NCBI RefSeq assembly: GCF_009932335.1
Contig: NZ_BLJF01000001.1
Coordinates: forward strand, 2,852,001-2,916,000
DNA from: Pseudomonas asiatica
GTDB lineage: Bacteria > Pseudomonadota > Gammaproteobacteria > Pseudomonadales > Pseudomonadaceae
Length of the DNA stretch: 64,000 nucleotides
Direction of reading: 5' to 3'
This document shows positions 24,126 through 32,971 of this stretch, in pieces. Numbering within the stretch: the first letter of the stretch is position 1; the number at the start of each line of letters is the position of its first letter. The notes under the pieces are model-generated. The model saw only the letters and a program-made list of their open reading frames with translations, made no database searches and was not told the origin of the DNA. A program made the position numbers and the translations under genes.

Positions 24126-24188
24126 GCGCCTGTCTATTTTGCATGAAGGTAATTTAAATTCAGTACTTCTCGCACCAGCAGGCTGACC

Positions 24189-25094
24189 ATGGCACAGAAC
24201 TGGAAGCAGCGTTTATTCTACAAGAATGGCCAACTGTCCTTGGAGATCGGCAGCGATCGTTCCGTCACAGTCTTTTCAATCTCAAACCTTTCTCTAGCGC
24301 AACGCTCGACCGAGACACTACTACTGGCGGCAGACTCTCAGAGTTCCATAATCAACCGTTCTCATCGCGAAGGCATTCACAACCTGGCCTACACCGCTTA
24401 CGGATACAGCTCCACAGCTCATATGATGGGCTTCACCGGACAACGCTACGATAGCGTCACAAACTGCTACCTCCTTGGAAACGGCTATCGTGCCTTTAGT
24501 ACTAGACTGGCGCGATTTTACTCAGCGGACAGCCTCAGCCCGTTTAAGAAACACACACATAACGCCTACGCCTATTGCTTGGGAGACCCCGTGAACCATC
24601 ACGACCCTTCAGGGCATATGTTGCGTCGCGCCAGGACAATGTGGAATAACGTAAAGGATAAGTTTGTAAAACCCAGAATCCATTACATCAATAAAGCAAG
24701 GGAAGCAATTACCGAGAATCCGAATCTCGAAAAGTATTCCGCTGTCATTGATGACGAGAACGTAACCATAAAAACCCTCAAGGCGATTTACAAGCTTCCG
24801 AAGGGTGATGCCATGCTCAGCGATCTCAAGGATACAGCAGTCCGCAACTGGCGCTTAAAGCATGGCAACATTGAAGGCCCCATCACTCATGACTTTAACT
24901 ACGAAAAATACCTATACATGGACGAGCAGCTTAATTACATAGCCCTAGAGGCAAAAATCCTTGAGTACAGAACCCTACTGAGCAACTTGGCGTCACATGA
25001 AACCACTACAATGAATTCGAGCAGTCAGTTGTCACCTGCGTCACCTGAGGCATCACGCCCTACAACTGCCAGATCAGCGATACGTGGTACCTAG
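24189..25094 (+). CDS. Orphan RHS-core tip protein with unknown C-terminal domain
   Basis: This 301-residue protein begins MAQNWKQRLFYKNGQL. Residues about 66-143 are the terminal part of an RHS core: LAYTAYGYSS, GFTGQRYDSVTNCYLLGNGYR, ARFYSADSLSPF, and the closing GDPVNHHDPSG with Asp133 and Asp139, equivalent to the aspartates used for self-cleavage in RHS/TccC proteins. The remaining ~158 residues are a different, Lys/Glu-rich domain I do not recognise. There is no signal peptide, no long YD-repeat shell, and no adjacent VgrG or PAAR. The stretch is markedly more AT-rich than its neighbours. It may be a detached toxin tip or a horizontally acquired cassette. No immunity gene is visible in the 128 bp before the next gene. 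Confidence 0.8.
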   Translation: MAQNWKQRLFYKNGQLSLEIGSDRSVTVFSISNLSLAQRSTETLLLAADSQSSIINRSHREGIHNLAYTAYGYSSTAHMMGFTGQRYDSVTNCYLLGNGYRAFSTRLARFYSADSLSPFKKHTHNAYAYCLGDPVNHHDPSGHMLRRARTMWNNVKDKFVKPRIHYINKAREAITENPNLEKYSAVIDDENVTIKTLKAIYKLPKGDAMLSDLKDTAVRNWRLKHGNIEGPITHDFNYEKYLYMDEQLNYIALEAKILEYRTLLSNLASHETTTMNSSSQLSPASPEASRPTTARSAIRGT

Positions 25095-25222
25095 ATACCC
25101 CTGCAGGGTCGGTTTGAAACAAGTAAGCGGCCGGAAACACTGTCAGCCTTGGGGACGTGGGATTATCATGCCCGTTTATTTCTCCATTAGCCGCAAACCG
25201 ACCCTCCAGCCTGAAGCCTCCC

Positions 25223-26002
25223 ATGCACTTCGAACTCACCGTAGAACCCCTCACCCTGCTGATCCTGGCCCTGGTCGCCTTCGTCGCCGGTTTCATCGAT
25301 GCCATCGCCGGCGGTGGCGGCCTGCTCACCACCCCGGCGTTACTCACCGCGGGCATGCCGCCGCACCTGGTACTGGGCACCAACAAGCTCAGCTCTACCT
25401 TCGGCTCGGCCACCGCCAGCTTCACCTACTACAGGCGCAAACTGTTCCACCCGGCGCAGTGGCGCCCGGCATTGTTCGCCACCTTGGTCGGCGCTTTGCT
25501 CGGTGCAGTGATCGCCCACTACATGCCGGCCGAATGGCTGAACAAGATGCTGCCGGTGATTGTCTTCGCCTGTGGCGTCTATCTGCTGTTCGGTGGCACG
25601 CCCAAGGCGCCGCTCGATGCCGATGCACCCATCAAGAAGAAATGGCAAATGCCGCAAGGCTTTACCTTGGGTTTCTATGACGGCGTGGCCGGCCCGGGCA
25701 CCGGGGCGTTCTGGACGGTCAGCACCCTGCTGCTGTACCCCATCGACCTGGTCCGTGCCAGCGGCGTGGCGCGCAGCATGAATTTCGTCAGCAACATCGC
25801 AGCGCTGACGGTGTTCATCATTTCCGGGCAGGTGGACTACATCGTCGGCCTGTGCATGGGCATGTCGGTGATGGTTGGCGCCTTCTTCGGCGCACGCACG
25901 GCGATCAGTGGCGGCAGCAAGTTCATCCGCCCAGTGTTCATCACCGTGGTGCTGGCACTGACCGTGCGTCTAGCGTGGCAGCACTGGTTCGGCCAAGCCT
26001 AA
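25223..26002 (+). CDS. TSUP (TauE/SafE) family permease, YfcA-like
   Basis: This is a 259-residue integral membrane protein with about eight hydrophobic segments. The ATG at 25223 ([17 protein letters not shown]) has a weak ribosome site and is preferred to the frame from 25157. Family hallmarks are [19 protein letters not shown] near the N-terminus and its second-half counterpart [15 protein letters not shown], each an amphipathic repeat. Members export sulfite, sulfoacetate or related anions; the E. coli YfcA branch has no firm substrate. Its 3' end overlaps convergent nudC by 33 bp. Confidence 0.88.
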   Translation: MHFELTVEPLTLLILALVAFVAGFIDAIAGGGGLLTTPALLTAGMPPHLVLGTNKLSSTFGSATASFTYYRRKLFHPAQWRPALFATLVGALLGAVIAHYMPAEWLNKMLPVIVFACGVYLLFGGTPKAPLDADAPIKKKWQMPQGFTLGFYDGVAGPGTGAFWTVSTLLLYPIDLVRASGVARSMNFVSNIAALTVFIISGQVDYIVGLCMGMSVMVGAFFGARTAISGGSKFIRPVFITVVLALTVRLAWQHWFGQA

Positions 26003-26800
26003 ACGGCGCGCAACATACAGGTCGATCAGATACCGGGCAATCGACCGCCCGGCCGGCAGCGGCGGCAGGTCGTGGACGCTGAACCACTTGGCATCCTCGA
26101 TCTCGTCCGGCTGCATGACGATATCGCCGCTGGCATACTCGGCATGGAAGCCCAGCATCATCGAGTGCGGGAACGGCCAGCACTGGCTGCCGACGTACTG
26201 GATGTTCCTTACTTCCACCGCTACCTCCTCACGCACTTCGCGCACCAGGCAGTCCTCGGCCGACTCGCCCGGCTCGGCGAAGCCTGCCAGGGTGCTGTAC
26301 ACCCCGGTGACGAAGCGTGGCGAACGCGCCAGCAGGATTTCGTCGCCACGTGTCACCAGTACGATCATGCTCGGTGAAATGCGCGGGTAGCTGCGCAGGT
26401 CGCAAGGCTGGCAGTACATCGCCCGCTCCCAGCGAATCTGCGTCATTGCCTGGCCGCAGCTGCCGCAGAAGCGGTGCTCGCGGGCCCAGGTGCCGATCTG
26501 CGCGGCATAGCCCAGCACTTTGTAGGTGTCGAAATCACCCTCGAGCATGAATGCACGCAGGCCGCGCCAGGCGCAGCCGGGCACCTCGGTAGCGCTGCGC
26601 AGCTCCAGCAGGAAGACCGGCTGGCCGTCGAAGTGGCCGATGCCGTGCTCGCACAGTACGTCGAGGTCCTGGCGCTTGAGCCAGTCGCGAGGGAACAGCG
26701 CGCCGTTGTCGTCCACCAGGAACCCTTCCGGGCTGCGGGCCACGGCCAGCCCCCCGGTGATCTGCGGGTCGAGTACTGCGGTAGTCCAGCGTGCTGACAT
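25970..26800 (-). CDS. nudC: NADH pyrophosphatase / NAD-RNA decapping hydrolase NudC
   Basis: NudC cleaves NAD(H) to NMN(H) and AMP and removes NAD caps from RNA. The 276-residue product has the zinc ribbon CGSCGQ...YCQPC around residues 111-135 and the Nudix box [20 protein letters not shown]. The family tag SQPWPFPxS downstream of the box reads SQCWPFPHS here, with Cys for the first Pro. The start at 26800 ([10 protein letters not shown]) is a plain ATG. It is followed on the same strand direction by the TSUP gene tail in convergent overlap, so read-through antisense RNA is likely. Confidence 0.93.
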   Translation of the reverse strand: MSARWTTAVLDPQITGGLAVARSPEGFLVDDNGALFPRDWLKRQDLDVLCEHGIGHFDGQPVFLLELRSATEVPGCAWRGLRAFMLEGDFDTYKVLGYAAQIGTWAREHRFCGSCGQAMTQIRWERAMYCQPCDLRSYPRISPSMIVLVTRGDEILLARSPRFVTGVYSTLAGFAEPGESAEDCLVREVREEVAVEVRNIQYVGSQCWPFPHSMMLGFHAEYASGDIVMQPDEIEDAKWFSVHDLPPLPAGRSIARYLIDLYVARRLGLAEPVLPR

Positions 26801-26836
26801 GTCGGGGGTTCCCTTACTTCGCGTCCCCCGGCCTGA

Positions 26837-27649
26837 TCAGTCGGCGAACGTCGGTTTCTGTTTGCTCATGTGCGCCGCCACCGCCACGCGCAGGTCTTCG
26901 GACTGCAGCATCGCGGCGTTCCAGGTGGCGATGTACTCCAGGCCATCATCGATGCGATGGTCACGCATGTAGCTGAGCATTTCCTTGGTGCCGGCCACGG
27001 CGATCGGCGATTTTGCGGCAATCTCGCCAGCGATGGCAAAGACCCCGTCCATCAGCGCAGCCTGATCATCATAAACCCGGTTGACCAAGCCGATGCGCAG
27101 CGCCTCTTCTGCCTCGACATTGCGCCCCGTGTAAGCCAGCTCACGCATCATGCCGTCACCGATGATACGAGGCAAACGTTGCAGTGTGCCGACATCGGCG
27201 GCCATGCCCATGTCGATTTCCTTGATCGAGAACTGCGCGTCGCTGCTGCAGTAGCGCATGTCGCAAGCCGAGATGAGGTCGATGGCGCCGCCAATGCAGT
27301 AACCCTGCACCGCGGCCAGTACCGGCTTGCGGCATTTGTCCACGGCATTGAACGACGCCTGCAGGCGCAGGATGGTACTGCGCAGGAAGCGCGCGTTACG
27401 ACCCACGTCCTTGCCCATCTGCCCGGCCAGCGAAGCCAGCATCATCAGGTCGATACCGGCGGAAAAATGCTTGCCGGCACCGCTGATCACTACCGCTCGC
27501 ACTGCATCGGTGTCGTCGACCCACTGGAAGATGTCGATGATCTCCTCCCAGAAGGCAGCGTTCATCGCATTGCGCTTGTCCGGGCGGTTGATCTGAACGT
27601 GGGCGATGCTGTTGGTCAGTTCGACCTTGAATGCGCTGTACTCGGTCAC
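26837..27649 (-). CDS. Enoyl-CoA hydratase/isomerase, delta(3,5)-delta(2,4)-dienoyl-CoA isomerase type
   Basis: This crotonase-fold protein resembles mammalian ECH1, which shifts double bonds during oxidation of odd-position unsaturated fatty acids. The GTG at 27649 (reading MTEYSAFKVEL) has AGGAG 9 nt upstream, whereas the ATG at 27679 has no clear site; the product is then 270 residues. The oxyanion-hole segments are HFSAGIDLMM and GYCIGGAIDL. The three acidic residues required in ECH1 are kept: Asp124 (GAIDL), Glu144 (IKEID) and Asp152 (AADVG). A true hydratase would have two Glu. No other beta-oxidation gene is adjacent. Confidence 0.87.
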   Translation of the reverse strand: MTEYSAFKVELTNSIAHVQINRPDKRNAMNAAFWEEIIDIFQWVDDTDAVRAVVISGAGKHFSAGIDLMMLASLAGQMGKDVGRNARFLRSTILRLQASFNAVDKCRKPVLAAVQGYCIGGAIDLISACDMRYCSSDAQFSIKEIDMGMAADVGTLQRLPRIIGDGMMRELAYTGRNVEAEEALRIGLVNRVYDDQAALMDGVFAIAGEIAAKSPIAVAGTKEMLSYMRDHRIDDGLEYIATWNAAMLQSEDLRVAVAAHMSKQKPTFAD

Positions 27650-27799
27650 GGGCGGCACTCCTGCGGATAAAGGGTTCATGGCACGGATGTTAACCCAGCC
27701 CGATGACCGCACTTGTGCCAAAAACGGGACTATACGCCTTGCCTAAGAGGCGCTGATCCGGCACCGTGCGCCATCGCCGAATCATAAGGATACAAATTC

Positions 27800-29302
27800 A
27801 TGTCGCGCTCCCTGACCGGCGCCCTCGCCCACAGCTTTCTGGGCCAATCGCCGCTTTGGTACAAGGCAGTCATCTGCCTGTTCCTGGTGCTCAACCCACT
27901 GCTGCTGATGGCCGTCGGCCCGGTCGCTGCCGGCTGGGCACTGGTGCTCGAATTCATCTTCACCCTGGGCATGGCCCTGAAGTGCTACCCGCTCATGCCT
28001 GGCGGCCTGCTGCTGGTCGAAGCCCTGCTGTTGCAGATGACCACCCCGCAAGCCCTGTACGAAGAGCTGCAGCACAACTTCCCGGTGATCCTGCTGCTGA
28101 TGTTCATGGTCGCGGGCATCCACTTCATGAAGGAACTGCTGCTGTTCCTGTTCTCGCGCATCCTGCTGGGGGTGCGTTCGAAGGCGATCCTGGCGTTGCT
28201 GTTCTGCGTGCTGTCGGCATTCCTCTCGGCGTTTCTCGATGCACTGACCGTGACCGCCGTGATCATCAGCGCCGCGGTCGGTTTCTATGCGGTGTACCAC
28301 CGCGTCGCCTCCGGGGCCAATCCGCGCGAAGACAGTGCTCTGGACAGCGACCAGCAGGTCGCACAGTTGCATCGTGAAGACCTCGACCAGTTCCGCGCAT
28401 TCCTGCGCAGCCTGCTGATGCATGGTGCGGTGGGCACCGCCCTGGGCGGCGTGTGCACGCTGGTGGGCGAACCACAGAACCTGCTGATCGGCCACGAAAT
28501 GGGCTGGCACTTTGCCGATTTCTTCCTGAAGGTGGCACCGGTGTCGCTGCCGGTGCTGGGCGCCGGCCTGCTGACCTGCGTGCTGCTGGAGAAGCTGCGC
28601 CTGTTCGGCTATGGCAAGCTGATGCCCGAGCCAGTGCGCCAGGTGTTGGCCGCCTATGCCGCCGAGGACGATGCTGCACGCACGACTGCCCAGCGCATCG
28701 CGCTGTGGGTGCAAGGGTTCGCTGCACTGATCCTGATCTTCTGCCTGGGGCTGCACGTTGCCGAGGTCGGCCTGATCGGCCTGATGGTGATCGTGCTGAT
28801 CACGGCATTCACCGGCATTACCGACGAACACCGCCTGGGCCGCGCCTTCCAGGACGCCATGCCGTTCACCGCTTTGCTGGTGGTGTTCTTCGCGGTGGTG
28901 GCGGTGATTCATCAACAGCAACTGTTCAGCCCGTTGATTGCCTGGGTGCTGGCGCTGCCGGCCGAGCAGCAACCGGGCATGCTGTACCTGGCCAACGGCC
29001 TGCTGTCGGCGATCAGCGACAACGTGTTCGTTGCCACCATCTACATCACCGAGGTGAAGCAGGCGTTCCTCAATGGCAGCATGAGCCGTGAGCATTTCGA
29101 GACGCTGGCGGTGGCGATCAACACCGGCACCAACCTGCCGAGCGTGGCGACGCCGAATGGGCAGGCGGCGTTCCTGTTCCTGCTGACTTCGGCGATTGCG
29201 CCGCTGATCCGGCTGTCGTATGGGCGAATGGTGTGGATGGCCTTGCCCTATACCGTAGTGATGGGTGGGCTGGGGTGGTGGGCGGTGACCTACTGGCTTT
29301 GA
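27800..29302 (+). CDS. nhaB: Na+/H+ antiporter NhaB
   Basis: NhaB is an inner-membrane electrogenic Na+/H+ exchanger. The 500-residue product starts at ATG 27800 ([18 protein letters not shown]) and has about 11-12 hydrophobic segments. NhaB-typical stretches include [19 protein letters not shown]-like segment, [50 protein letters not shown] and [24 protein letters not shown]. It stands alone, between the crotonase (divergent) and a REP pair. Confidence 0.96.
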   Translation: MSRSLTGALAHSFLGQSPLWYKAVICLFLVLNPLLLMAVGPVAAGWALVLEFIFTLGMALKCYPLMPGGLLLVEALLLQMTTPQALYEELQHNFPVILLLMFMVAGIHFMKELLLFLFSRILLGVRSKAILALLFCVLSAFLSAFLDALTVTAVIISAAVGFYAVYHRVASGANPREDSALDSDQQVAQLHREDLDQFRAFLRSLLMHGAVGTALGGVCTLVGEPQNLLIGHEMGWHFADFFLKVAPVSLPVLGAGLLTCVLLEKLRLFGYGKLMPEPVRQVLAAYAAEDDAARTTAQRIALWVQGFAALILIFCLGLHVAEVGLIGLMVIVLITAFTGITDEHRLGRAFQDAMPFTALLVVFFAVVAVIHQQQLFSPLIAWVLALPAEQQPGMLYLANGLLSAISDNVFVATIYITEVKQAFLNGSMSREHFETLAVAINTGTNLPSVATPNGQAAFLFLLTSAIAPLIRLSYGRMVWMALPYTVVMGGLGWWAVTYWL

Positions 29303-29308
29303 GGTAGC

Positions 29309-29417
29309 CTGCACCGGCCTCTTCGCAGCACAAGGCTGCTCCTACAGGCACTGCACCGCTTTCTGGAGCTGTGGTGATCCTGTGGGAGCGGGCATGCCCG
29401 CGAAAGGGCCGGCACAG
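29309..29417. repeat. Mosaic REP pair: class A outer, class B inner left arm
   Basis: The left arm begins GCACCGGCCTCTTCGC like class A but continues AGCACAAGGCTGCTCCTACAG like class B. The right arm is ordinary class A (CTGTGGGAGCGGGCATGCCCGCGAAAGG). The two arms therefore pair only at their ends. Confidence 0.85.
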
Positions 29418-29497
29418 GTTTGCGTTGTCGATTCTGTCCGCCGCCATTCGACTATCCCATGCCCCCAGCCACCCCGGCTGCCAACAGGAGAGTCCCC

Positions 29498-30112
29498 ATG
29501 CGCAAACTCATCGTAGCCGCCTTCATCAGCCTCGACGGTGTCATGCAGGCCCCAGGTGGTCCGCAGGAAGACACCAGCGGCGGCTTCACTTACGGCGGCT
29601 GGATCGTACCTTACGCCGAGGAAGTCTTCGGCCAAGCCATGCAAGCCCTGTTCAGCCAGCCTTTCGAACTGCTGTTGGGCCGGCGCACCTACGACATCTT
29701 CGCCGACTACTGGCCAAAGGTAAAAGGCAGCTCGGAAGACTTCTCCATCGCCAACCTGTTCAACAACGTGCCCAAGCACGTGGTCACCCACACCCCCGCA
29801 ACCCTCGACTGGCACAACAGCCATGCACTGGGCGCAGACATCACCGCAGCGGTCCACGCGCTGAAACAACAGGACGGCGCCAACCTGCTGACCCAGGGCA
29901 GCAGCGAGCTGGTGCAGCAACTGCTGGCGACGGGCCTGGTCGATGAACTGCAACTGCTGATTCACCCGCTGCTGCTCGGCCACGGCAAGCGCCTGTTCGG
30001 CGATGATGCAGCAGCGGCGGCCTTCACACTGCAGCATTCGCAGGTTTCGCCCACGGGCGTGCTCATCGCCCGTTACGCGCGTGCAGGTGAAGTGCAGACC
30101 GGTTCGTTCTGA
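29498..30112 (+). CDS. Dihydrofolate reductase / RibD C-terminal family protein
   Basis: This is a 204-residue protein with the RibD_C/DHFR fold: MRKLIVAAFISLDGVMQAPGG at the start, then LLLGRRTYDIFADYWP (cofactor-binding GRRTYD) and GADITAAVHALKQQDGANLLTQGSSELVQQLLATGLVDEL. The ATG at 29498 has AGGAGAG upstream. Members of this YyaP/YwjB-like group are of unknown substrate; they bind NAD(P)H but are not the essential FolA or RibD. The gene has no obvious partner. Confidence 0.85.
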   Translation: MRKLIVAAFISLDGVMQAPGGPQEDTSGGFTYGGWIVPYAEEVFGQAMQALFSQPFELLLGRRTYDIFADYWPKVKGSSEDFSIANLFNNVPKHVVTHTPATLDWHNSHALGADITAAVHALKQQDGANLLTQGSSELVQQLLATGLVDELQLLIHPLLLGHGKRLFGDDAAAAAFTLQHSQVSPTGVLIARYARAGEVQTGSF

Positions 30113-30192
30113 AAGGCATAATCCTGTACAACTTTTGCCTCTCGCTCGCATCGAAACCCAAGTAAGCCCCGTCCGTATCAAGGAGGTTCACC

Positions 30193-30738
30193 ATGGCGCT
30201 ACGCACCACGTTGCTGCTTTCCTGCATGACCTTGGCCCTGCTCGGCTGCGCCGGCAACGATCACCCGGCACCGCCGCGTACCCAGCAGGTCGACCTGCAA
30301 CGTTACCAGGGCACCTGGTACGAACTCGCCCGGCTGCCGATGTTCTTCCAGCGCAACTGCGTGCAGTCCGAGGCGCAGTATGGCCTGCGAGAGGATGGTC
30401 GCCTCGACGTGACCAACCGCTGCCAGGAAAAGGACGGCCAGTGGAACCAGGCCAAGGGCATCGCCGAAGCCCAGCAACCGGGCAGCACCGACAAGCTCTG
30501 GGTGCGCTTCGACAACTGGTTCAGCCGCCTCGCGCCCGGCCTGACCAAAGGCGAGTACTGGGTGCTGTACCACGACCAGGACTACCGCGTAGCCTTGGTC
30601 GGCCACCCGAATCGCGAATACCTGTGGCTGCTTTCGCGCACGCCCGCGGTCACCGACCAGCTACGCGAGCAACTGCTGACAATTGCCCGGGAGCAAGGCT
30701 ATGACACCAGCAAGCTCATCTGGCGGCAGGCCGAGTAG
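30193..30738 (+). CDS. Outer-membrane lipocalin (Blc-like lipoprotein)
   Basis: This is a 181-residue lipoprotein. A lipobox LLGC places the acylated Cys near residue 19 after a short signal peptide, and the following residues AGND do not include Asp at +2, so outer-membrane targeting is expected. The lipocalin motif is YQGTWYELARLPMFFQRNC near residues 38-56, and DYRVALVGHPNREYLWLLSRTP is the second conserved block. Bacterial lipocalins bind lysophospholipids or fatty acids and serve envelope maintenance. AAGGAGG upstream is a strong ribosome site for ATG 30193. Confidence 0.92.
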   Translation: MALRTTLLLSCMTLALLGCAGNDHPAPPRTQQVDLQRYQGTWYELARLPMFFQRNCVQSEAQYGLREDGRLDVTNRCQEKDGQWNQAKGIAEAQQPGSTDKLWVRFDNWFSRLAPGLTKGEYWVLYHDQDYRVALVGHPNREYLWLLSRTPAVTDQLREQLLTIAREQGYDTSKLIWRQAE

Positions 30739-30818
30739 GCAAGACCTGGGGGCCATCGACGACATGCGGCAATCCGGCTAAGGTGTGCGCCCCATGTCAC
30801 CTCGAAGGAACGAGCCCG

Positions 30819-31280
30819 TTGAGTACCAAGCCGCTGCCAGCACACCGTATCCGTTTTCTCGCCCTCTGCGTGTTCCATCACCAAGGCAAGATCCTGGTGA
30901 ACGTGTTCAACGACCCGGCCACCGGCCAGACCCTGTGCCGGCCGCTGGGTGGCGGCATAGAGTTCGGTGAACTGGGCCGCGATGCCATCGCCCGGGAAAT
31001 CGACGAAGAACTGCGCCAGCCGATCAGCGACGTGCGCCTGCTCGGCACCCTGGAGAGCCTGTTCACCTATGCCGGCAAGCCAGGGCATGAGATTGTGCAG
31101 GTGTACGATGCACGCTTCGACGACGCCAGCCTGTACCAGCAAGCCTGGCTGGACGGCCAGGAGTCCGACAGCAGCCCATTCCGTGCCCGCTGGTGCGACA
31201 GCGCCGACCTGGCGCGCATCGGCGCGCTGGTACCGCAAGGGCTGCAGACGTTGCTGCGCGACCTGTCGCTGCTGGGCTGA
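30819..31280 (+). CDS. Nudix hydrolase of unknown substrate
   Basis: The TTG start at 30819 (reading [13 protein letters not shown]) is chosen because GAAGGA lies 9 nt upstream; it gives 153 residues. The Nudix box is [20 protein letters not shown], with RE and EE intact but LRQ where Gly is usual. The core strand [17 protein letters not shown] and the downstream [12 protein letters not shown] fit a small ADP-ribose or nucleotide pyrophosphatase, but no subfamily tag is visible. RNase Z-like gene follows at 16 bp with AAGGAG, so the two are probably one unit. Confidence 0.85.
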   Translation: MSTKPLPAHRIRFLALCVFHHQGKILVNVFNDPATGQTLCRPLGGGIEFGELGRDAIAREIDEELRQPISDVRLLGTLESLFTYAGKPGHEIVQVYDARFDDASLYQQAWLDGQESDSSPFRARWCDSADLARIGALVPQGLQTLLRDLSLLG

Positions 31281-31296
31281 AACAAGGAGCCAGACC

Positions 31297-32256
31297 ATGG
31301 ACCTGCTGTTCCTGGGCACCTCCGCCGGCGTGCCGACCAAGACACGCAATGTGAGCGGTACCGCAGTAATCGAGGCCAGTGGCAGCCACTGGTACCTGGT
31401 CGACTGTGGCGAAGGCACCCAGCACCGGCTGCTGCACACACCGCTGTCGATCCGCGACCTGCGCGCCATCTTCATTACCCACGTGCACGGCGACCATTGC
31501 TTCGGCCTGCCGGGCCTGCTGGCCAGCGCCGGCATGAGCGGGCGCACCCAGCCGCTGGACCTTGTCCTGCCCGCCGCCCTGCACGACTGGGTGCGCCAGG
31601 GGCTGGTGGCCAGCGATACCTTCCTGCCGTTCGAACTGCGCCTGCTGGCCGTGGAAGATCTGGTGGAGTGGCGCAGTGACGCCCTGGAAGTGACTAGCGT
31701 GCAGCTGTCGCACCGGGTGCCGAGCGTCGGCTTCGTGTTCACCGAGCTCAACCCCGAACCGCGACTGAACATCCCGCGCCTGGAAGCCGAAGGTATCCCC
31801 CGCGGCCCGCTGTGGGGCGAGCTGGCCAAGGGTTTGACGGTGCAGCATGGCGGTCGGCGGCTGCACGGCAAGGATTACCTGCGCCCTTCGCGCCCGCCGC
31901 GGCGGGTGATCGTGTGCGGCGACAACGACAACCCCGAGCTACTGGCCGATGCCGCCAGGGGCGCGGACGTGCTGGTGCACGAAGCCACGTTCACCCAGGC
32001 GGTGGTTGAGCGCACGGGAGTCACCTTCGGCCACAGCACCGCGGCTGCGGTGGCGCGCTTTGCCGAAGCGGCGGGCGTGCGCAACCTGGTGCTGACGCAC
32101 TTCAGCGCCCGCTACCAGAACGACCCACGGCGCAGCCCGAGCATCGACAACGTGCGCGACGAAGCCCTCGCCCACTACAGCGGGCAGCTTACCCTGGCGC
32201 AGGACCTGCAGCGCTATCACATCGGGCGCGATGGCTGTCTCGAACCGGCCGGATGA
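31297..32256 (+). CDS. rnz: Ribonuclease Z-type metallo-beta-lactamase hydrolase
   Basis: This is a 319-residue metal-dependent phosphodiesterase of the ElaC/RNase Z group, which trims tRNA 3' ends. [16 protein letters not shown] is the N-terminal signature. HVHGDH (His62, His64, Asp66, His67) binds zinc. [16 protein letters not shown] and the distal His in [17 protein letters not shown] and LTHFSARY complete the site. An exosite is less obvious than in Bacillus RNase Z, so a broader phosphodiesterase role like E. coli RNase BN is possible. ATG 31297 follows AAGGAG. Confidence 0.9.
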   Translation: MDLLFLGTSAGVPTKTRNVSGTAVIEASGSHWYLVDCGEGTQHRLLHTPLSIRDLRAIFITHVHGDHCFGLPGLLASAGMSGRTQPLDLVLPAALHDWVRQGLVASDTFLPFELRLLAVEDLVEWRSDALEVTSVQLSHRVPSVGFVFTELNPEPRLNIPRLEAEGIPRGPLWGELAKGLTVQHGGRRLHGKDYLRPSRPPRRVIVCGDNDNPELLADAARGADVLVHEATFTQAVVERTGVTFGHSTAAAVARFAEAAGVRNLVLTHFSARYQNDPRRSPSIDNVRDEALAHYSGQLTLAQDLQRYHIGRDGCLEPAG

Positions 32257-32290
32257 TTTAGCATGGCCGGTTTTCCAAAAGGACTTGGCC

Positions 32291-32830
32291 ATGCAACGCA
32301 TCGTGATTCTGGGCAACGCCGGCAGTGGCAAATCGACCCTGGCCCGGCAGATAGGCGCACGCTTGGGCGTGCCGGTGGTGCACCTCGATACGTTGTTCTG
32401 GGAGACCGGCTGGGTCGAGCCGGATGCCGAGACCTTCCGTACCCGCGTGCGCAATGCGGTGGCTGGGGAGGCTTGGGTATGCGAGGGCAATTATGCCCGC
32501 CGCACGTTCGACCTGCGTCTGCCGCGGGCCGACCTTGTCATCTGGCTGGATACGCCGAGACTGACCTGCCTCAAGCGGGTGATCCTGCGCAGTGTGCTGA
32601 ACAAGCCCCGACCGGACCTGCCGGCGGGATGTACCGAGCGGCTGGACCGGGCGTTTCTGACCTTTTTGAAGTTCGTATGGACGTTCGATCGGGGGTATCG
32701 GCCGGGGATCGAGGCGAGCCGCCAGGCCACAGGGCCGCAGGTGCCGGTGGTGCATTTGCGAGGTGAACGGCAGATTGCGGCGTGTCTGGCAGATCTTACC
32801 CAACCCGCCCCGGCAGCGCGGCCCCTGTAG
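32291..32830 (+). CDS. P-loop AAA/adenylate-kinase-like protein
   Basis: This is a 179-residue protein with a Walker A GNAGSGKST at residues 8-16, an HLDTLFWETGWVEPD segment and CEGNYARRTFDLRLPRADLVIWLDTPRLTCLKRVILR (a DxLIWLD Walker B-like strand). This is the topology-modulation/FlaR-type kinase-like family whose substrates are unknown. ATG 32291 has AAGGA upstream. The stop codon TAG at 32828-32830 lies inside the first bases of a REP repeat (TGTAGGAGCGG), so the C-terminal residues may have been fixed by insertion of the repeat. Confidence 0.82.
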   Translation: MQRIVILGNAGSGKSTLARQIGARLGVPVVHLDTLFWETGWVEPDAETFRTRVRNAVAGEAWVCEGNYARRTFDLRLPRADLVIWLDTPRLTCLKRVILRSVLNKPRPDLPAGCTERLDRAFLTFLKFVWTFDRGYRPGIEASRQATGPQVPVVHLRGERQIAACLADLTQPAPAARPL

Positions 32831-32944
32831 GAGCGGCCTTGTGTCGCGAAAGGGCCGCAAAGCGGCCCCGGCGATGCCCGCGTCTACTTCAAGATCCTGG
32901 GGCTGCTGCGCAGCCCGATCGCGACACAAGGCCGCTCCTACAAA
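32825..32944. repeat. REP-like inverted pair, class B
   Basis: TGTAGGAGCGGCCTTGTGTC and GCGACACAAGGCCGCTCCTA arms, each bordered by a GGGCCGC...GCGGCCC or GGGGCTGC...GCAGCCC hairpin. It overlaps the stop of the P-loop gene and separates it from the convergent amidohydrolase. Confidence 0.9.
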
Positions 32945-32971
32945 AAGCGCGTACTCCTGATACTGACGGCG

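Noticed and set aside
25095..25222. An immunity gene for the RHS protein
   Set aside because: The 128-bp gap has no frame with a ribosome site and plausible length, so none was called.
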